Source of the DNA: Ruthenibacterium sp.
Lineage (GTDB): Bacteria; Bacillota; Clostridia; Oscillospirales; Ruminococcaceae
Direction of reading: 5' to 3'
Assembly: GCA_020025235.1 (NCBI GenBank)
Contig: JAHHSL010000021.1
Location: forward strand, 1-35,098
DNA length: 35,098 nucleotides
This document shows positions 32,139 through 35,098 of this stretch, in pieces. Both the position numbers and the translations under genes were made by a program. Numbering within the stretch: the stretch's first letter is position 1; each line of letters opens with the position of its first letter. The notes below the pieces were generated by a model. It saw nothing but the letters and a program-made list of their open reading frames with translations. It searched no databases and was not told the origin of the DNA.

Positions 32139-33002
32139 ATGGCAAAGAAAGGCGGGCTTGGCAGAGGGCTGGATCTGCTGTTTCAGGATACCGGCGCCGG
32201 CAGCGAAGAGGGCATCAGCACCCTGCGCCTGGCGGAAATCGAGCCGGATCGCGACCAGCCGCGCAAGGCGTTTGACGACAGTGCACTTTCCGAACTGGCG
32301 GACAGCATTGCAGAGCACGGCGTTCTGCAGCCGATCGTGGTGCGTCCTTCCCCTATGGGCGGATACACGATCGTTGCGGGCGAACGGCGCTGGCGTGCGG
32401 CGCGTCTGGCCGGATTGACGGAGATCCCCGCGATCATACGCGATTTAACGGACAGCGAAGCCATGGAGATCGCGCTGATCGAAAATCTGCAGCGCGAAGA
32501 CCTTGATCCCGTGGAAGAAGCACTGGGATACCGGCAGTTTATGGAGCGCTGCGGCTATACGCAGGAGGCGGCGGCAAAACGGCTTGCAAAAAGCCGAAGC
32601 GCCGTGGCAAACAGCCTGCGGCTTTTGAATCTGCCCGAAAAGGCGCTGGAATCGCTGAAAAGCGGTGCGCTGACGCCGGGGCACGCAAAGGCGATCCTTT
32701 CATTGGAAACGCCGGAAATGCAGCAGCAGGCGGCAGACCTTATTATAAAAGAGGGGCTGAACGTGCGTCAGGCCGAGGCTTTGTGCAAAAAAATGGCAAA
32801 AAAGCCGCGCCGGAAGCCGGAAGTCCTTCTCCCCGCCCTGCCCTGCGAAGTGGAATTGAGCCTGAAAGAAGTACTGGGCACCGAAGTACATGTGCAGTAT
32901 AAGGAAGGAAAAGGCAGCCTGAACGTGCATTTTTACTCCGATGAACAGCTGAAAGCATTTGCAAATCTCTTGGGAAAGTATGAAAAGGAGTGTAATCAAT
33001 AA
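32139..33002 (+). CDS. parB: Chromosome partitioning protein ParB (Spo0J)
   Basis: The 287-residue product binds parS and spreads as a CTP-dependent clamp. It begins MAKKGGLGRGLDLLF, the short ParA-stimulating motif. It has GERRWRA (residues 81-87) and ENLQREDLDPVEEA in the CTP domain, a helix-turn-helix domain (about 125-200, YTQEAAAKRLAKSRSAVANSLRLLNL) and a C-terminal dimer domain. Length is typical. Its stop codon shares one base with the serS start (TAATG). Confidence 0.97.
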   Translation: MAKKGGLGRGLDLLFQDTGAGSEEGISTLRLAEIEPDRDQPRKAFDDSALSELADSIAEHGVLQPIVVRPSPMGGYTIVAGERRWRAARLAGLTEIPAIIRDLTDSEAMEIALIENLQREDLDPVEEALGYRQFMERCGYTQEAAAKRLAKSRSAVANSLRLLNLPEKALESLKSGALTPGHAKAILSLETPEMQQQAADLIIKEGLNVRQAEALCKKMAKKPRRKPEVLLPALPCEVELSLKEVLGTEVHVQYKEGKGSLNVHFYSDEQLKAFANLLGKYEKECNQ

Positions 33003-34288
33003 TGCTGGATATCAAATTTGTAAGAGAAAATCCGGAACTGGTCAAGCAGAACATCAAGAATAAGTTTCAGGATGCAAAGCTGCCCCTTGTGGACGAAGTG
33101 ATCGAACTGGACGCAAAGCTGCGTGCGGCTAAAACCGAAGCCGAAGCACTGCGCGCACAGCGCAACAAGCTTTCCAAAAGCATCGGCGCGCTGATGGGTC
33201 AGGGCAAAAAGGACGAAGCCGAAGCCGTAAAGGCACAGGTAAAAGAGCAGGCAGACCGCCTGGCAGAGCTGGAAAAAAGCGAAGAAACGCTGGAAGCCGA
33301 CCTGCGCGAGCGCATGCTGGTGATCCCGAACATGCTCGATCCCAGCGTGCCCATTGGCAAGGATGACAGCGAAAACGTCGAAGTGCAGCGCTTCGGTGAG
33401 CCGCGTGTGCCGGATTTCGAGATCCCCTATCACACCGAGATCATGGAAAGCTTCAACGGCATCGATCTGGACAGCGCACGCCGCGTGGCGGGCAACGGCT
33501 TTTATTATCTGCTGGGTGATATCGCCCGTCTGCACGAGGCTGTGCTGGCCTATGCGCGCGATTTTATGATCGACAAGGGCTTCACCTATGTGATCCCCCC
33601 GTTCATGATGCACGGCAGCGTTGTGCAGGGTGTTATGAGCTTCCCCGAAATGGACGCCATGATGTATAAGATCGAAGGCGAGGATCTGTACCTGATCGGT
33701 ACTTCCGAGCACACGATGATCGGCCGCTTCGTCGATCAGATCATCCCCGAAGCACAGCTGCCCCTGACGCTGACGAGCTATTCCCCCTGCTTCCGCAAGG
33801 AAAAGGGCGCACACGGCCTGGAAGAGCGCGGCGTGTACCGCATCCACCAGTTTGAAAAGCAGGAAATGATCGTGCTGTGCAAGCCCGAGGACAGCATGAA
33901 TTGGTACGAAAAGCTGTGGCGCAACAGCGTGGAGCTGTTCCGCAGCCTGGATATCCCCGTGCGCCAGCTGGAATGCTGCTCCGGCGACCTTGCCGACCTG
34001 AAGGTAAAGAGCTGCGATATCGAAGCATGGAGCCCGCGCCAGCAGAAGTATTTTGAAGTGTGCAGCTGCTCCAACCTGGGCGATGCACAGAGCCGCCGCC
34101 TGAAGATCCGCATCAAGGGCGACGACGGCAAGAACTATCTGCCGCACACACTGAACAACACCTGCGTGGCACCGCCCCGCATGCTGATCGCGTTCCTGGA
34201 AAACAACCTGCAGGCAGACGGCAGCGTTCTGATCCCGGAAGCCCTGCGTCCGTATATGGGCGGCAAGGAAAAGCTGGAACGCAAATAA
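33002..34288 (+). CDS. serS: Seryl-tRNA synthetase
   Basis: The 428-residue product charges tRNA-Ser. The N-terminal arm is a long coiled coil (about residues 28-105), followed by the class II core. Motif 2 shows SYSPCFRKEKGAHGLEERGVYRIHQF, and motif 3 is near NNTCVAPPRMLIAFLENN. Its coupling to parB is unusual compared with the B. subtilis order. It starts with ATG overlapping the parB stop by one base; GAAAAGGAG lies about 9 bp upstream. Confidence 0.98.
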   Translation: MLDIKFVRENPELVKQNIKNKFQDAKLPLVDEVIELDAKLRAAKTEAEALRAQRNKLSKSIGALMGQGKKDEAEAVKAQVKEQADRLAELEKSEETLEADLRERMLVIPNMLDPSVPIGKDDSENVEVQRFGEPRVPDFEIPYHTEIMESFNGIDLDSARRVAGNGFYYLLGDIARLHEAVLAYARDFMIDKGFTYVIPPFMMHGSVVQGVMSFPEMDAMMYKIEGEDLYLIGTSEHTMIGRFVDQIIPEAQLPLTLTSYSPCFRKEKGAHGLEERGVYRIHQFEKQEMIVLCKPEDSMNWYEKLWRNSVELFRSLDIPVRQLECCSGDLADLKVKSCDIEAWSPRQQKYFEVCSCSNLGDAQSRRLKIRIKGDDGKNYLPHTLNNTCVAPPRMLIAFLENNLQADGSVLIPEALRPYMGGKEKLERK

Positions 34289-34312
34289 TTGGCAGAATAT
34301 GGCAATTTCTAT

Positions 34313-34348
34313 CCCCTGCCGCCGGTTTTCGGCGGCGGGGGCATTTTT
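34313..34348 (+). terminator. Intrinsic terminator after serS
   Basis: GC-rich stem, arms 34313-34324 and 34330-34340, with one bulge or wobble, followed by GCATTTTT. Confidence 0.85.
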
Positions 34349-34440
34349 GAAAAAAGCGCAGGATCAAGCCAAAAACAGGTGCTTTTCGGCGGCGTTTTGA
34401 AATAAATTGAAAGAAAAATGAATTTTTTTGAAAAAAGGGG

Positions 34441-34469
34441 TTGACTTTTACCCCGAAGTCCTTTATAAT
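34441..34469 (+). promoter_or_regulatory. Sigma-A promoter of the tRNA operon
   Basis: TTGACT (34441-34446), 17-bp spacer, perfect TATAAT (34464-34469). A perfect 12-bp palindrome TTGCACGTGCAA (34488-34499) lies between it and the first tRNA. Confidence 0.85.
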
Positions 34470-34503
34470 AGCAAATGCACTGATGAATTGCACGTGCAAA
34501 TGT

Positions 34504-34580
34504 GGCGGTATAGCTCAGCTGGCTAGAGCATTCGGTTCATACCCGAAGTGTCACCGGTTCGAATCCAGTTACCGCTACCA
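34504..34580 (+). tRNA. tRNA-Met (CAT), elongator type
   Basis: A full cloverleaf: 7-bp acceptor stem GGCGGTA/TACCGCT, D arm GCTC/GAGC, anticodon stem TTCGG/CCGAA with loop TTCATAC, and T arm with TTCGAAT (one C-A mismatch in its stem). CCA is encoded. The anticodon stem lacks the three G-C pairs of initiator tRNA, and the sequence resembles the Bacillus elongator tRNA-Met rather than tRNA-Ile2. Confidence 0.95.
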
Positions 34581-34669
34581 TTTCACAGGTCTTACTTAAT
34601 ATCTTCATCGTACCGGCTGCAGCAGCGGCAGGGGACCTGCGATAAAGACACGAGCAAGAACCTGTATAT
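34581..34669 (+). other. Structured spacer between the two tRNA genes
   Basis: ACAGGT (34585-34590) can pair with ACCTGT (34660-34665), enclosing a GC-rich inner hairpin region (CGGCTGCAGCAGCGGC). An alternative inner partner is GACCTG. It is probably a processing spacer; no known RNA family is recognised. Confidence 0.35.
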
Positions 34670-34744
34670 GGCCCGATGGTCAAGCGGTTAAGACATCGCC
34701 CTTTCACGGCGGTATCCCGGGTTCGATTCCCGGTCGGGTCACCA
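34670..34744 (+). tRNA. tRNA-Glu (TTC)
   Basis: Acceptor stem GGCCCGA/TCGGGTC, D arm GGTC, anticodon stem TCGCC/GGCGG-type with loop CTTTCAC giving TTC, T arm GGGTTCGATTCCC and encoded CCA. 75 bases, on the same transcript as tRNA-Met. Confidence 0.95.
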
Positions 34745-34752
34745 TTGAATAA

Positions 34753-34783
34753 AAATCCGAACCTTTCGAGGTTCGGATTTTTT
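34753..34783 (+). terminator. Intrinsic terminator after tRNA-Glu
   Basis: Perfect 12-bp stem, arms 34753-34764 and 34769-34780, loop TTCG, followed by T34778-T34783. Confidence 0.93.
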
Positions 34784-34845
34784 CTTTATCCGGAAAAGTC
34801 TGCACCGGAGCCGTGCTGTCCCCCGTCTGTGCAATTCCTGTAAGG

Positions 34846-34909
34846 AAACCGCAAAGGGCACTGCCGTACGATCACCGAGGAAAACCGCAAAGGGCACTGC
34901 CGTACGATC
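34846..34909. repeat. Tandem repeat A, two 28-bp identical cores with 36-bp period
   Basis: The core AAACCGCAAAGGGCACTGCC plus TGTACGATC-like end (ACTGCCGTACGATC) occurs at 34846-34873 and again at 34882-34909 without change. The short spacer between the copies is ACCGAGGA, and a similar GCCGCAGGA follows copy 2. Confidence 0.9.
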
Positions 34910-34929
34910 GCCGCAGGAAATGCAGAGTT

Positions 34930-35098
34930 CCCTGCCCTGTGCGCCGCACGGTGTGCAGAAAGGCGCGTGTGCTTTTTTGTGCAATGGGGCATTAGGAGAG
35001 GACGGTGCGTCGAAAAACGCCGTTCGTCCCCTGCCCTGTGCGCCGCACGGCGTGCAGAAAGGCGCGTGTGCTTTTTGTGCAATGGGCATTAGGAGAGG
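34930..35098. repeat. Tandem repeat B, two ~72-bp copies with 98-bp period, runs off the window
   Basis: Copy 1 (34930-35001) and copy 2 (35028-35098) both run from CCCTGCCCTGTGCGCCGCAC to ATTAGGAGAGG. They differ by a T/C change and two single-base length changes (a T-run and a G-run). The array probably continues past the window edge. Translations on the minus strand give repeated CTPCGAQGR, but the single-base length changes break frame, which argues against coding. Confidence 0.9.

Noticed and set aside
34739..35089. Minus-strand frame with repeated CTPCGAQGR and DRTAVPFAV
   Set aside because: It spans the terminator of the tRNA operon and the repeat arrays; single-base length changes between repeat copies break the frame.
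34846..35098. CRISPR array
   Set aside because: Only two copies of each unit, spacers of 8 and 26 bp, and no cas genes.

Overview
The window is the replication-origin region of a bacterial chromosome from the phylum Bacillota, most likely a moderately GC-rich Clostridia of the Oscillospiraceae/Ruminococcaceae type. The evidence is the gene order rpmH-rnpA-yidD-yidC-jag diverging from dnaA-dnaN-yaaA(S4)-recF-remB-gyrB-gyrA, strong AGGAGG ribosome binding sites, sigma-A promoters, and a noc/parA/parB cluster with canonical parS sites. Neither window end cuts through a recognisable gene. The taxon is an inference from gene order and protein character; no 16S gene is present.

Left arm (1-13344). 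Genes run mostly leftward, away from the origin. Next to the origin lies the conserved block rpmH, rnpA, yidD, yidC and jag. Further left comes an accessory stretch. It holds a membrane-bound XRE regulator with an extracytoplasmic domain, a nucleoside phosphorylase, a zinc-dependent secondary alcohol dehydrogenase with its own promoter and operator-like palindrome, a lipoprotein, a DUF2975 / small HTH / DUF4153-DUF4173-like membrane operon, three small proteins of unknown function, and a second membrane-bound XRE regulator.

Origin (13345-15266). dnaA has a clear promoter. The 298-bp dnaA-dnaN gap carries a cluster of variant DnaA boxes (TTTTCAACA / TTTTCCACA) followed by an AT-rich stretch, so it is the likely oriC. 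The same 9-mers recur in four left-arm intergenic spots as facing pairs with the same 22-bp offset. This is the most unusual pattern in the window.

Right arm (15267-35098). dnaN, yaaA, recF and remB form a tight, overlapping operon followed by gyrB-gyrA. After a short accessory patch (zinc-ribbon protein, GNAT acetyltransferase, small membrane protein) comes mnmE-mnmG-rsmG-noc-parA-parB-serS. In Bacillus subtilis this block (without serS) follows jag on the other side of dnaA, so here it has crossed the origin while remaining co-oriented with replication. Between noc and parA lie two overlapping tiny single-pass coiled-coil proteins and three perfect 16-bp parS sites spaced 55-56 bp apart. 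The window ends with tRNA-Met and tRNA-Glu genes and an intergenic repeat cluster that runs off the edge.

Together the core genes cover replication initiation (DnaA, DnaN, RecF, gyrase), origin segregation and nucleoid occlusion (ParA, ParB, Noc-like), tRNA and rRNA modification (MnmE, MnmG, RsmG), RNase P and ribosome parts, and membrane protein insertion (YidC, YidD, Jag). No insertion sequence, prophage or CRISPR array was seen.
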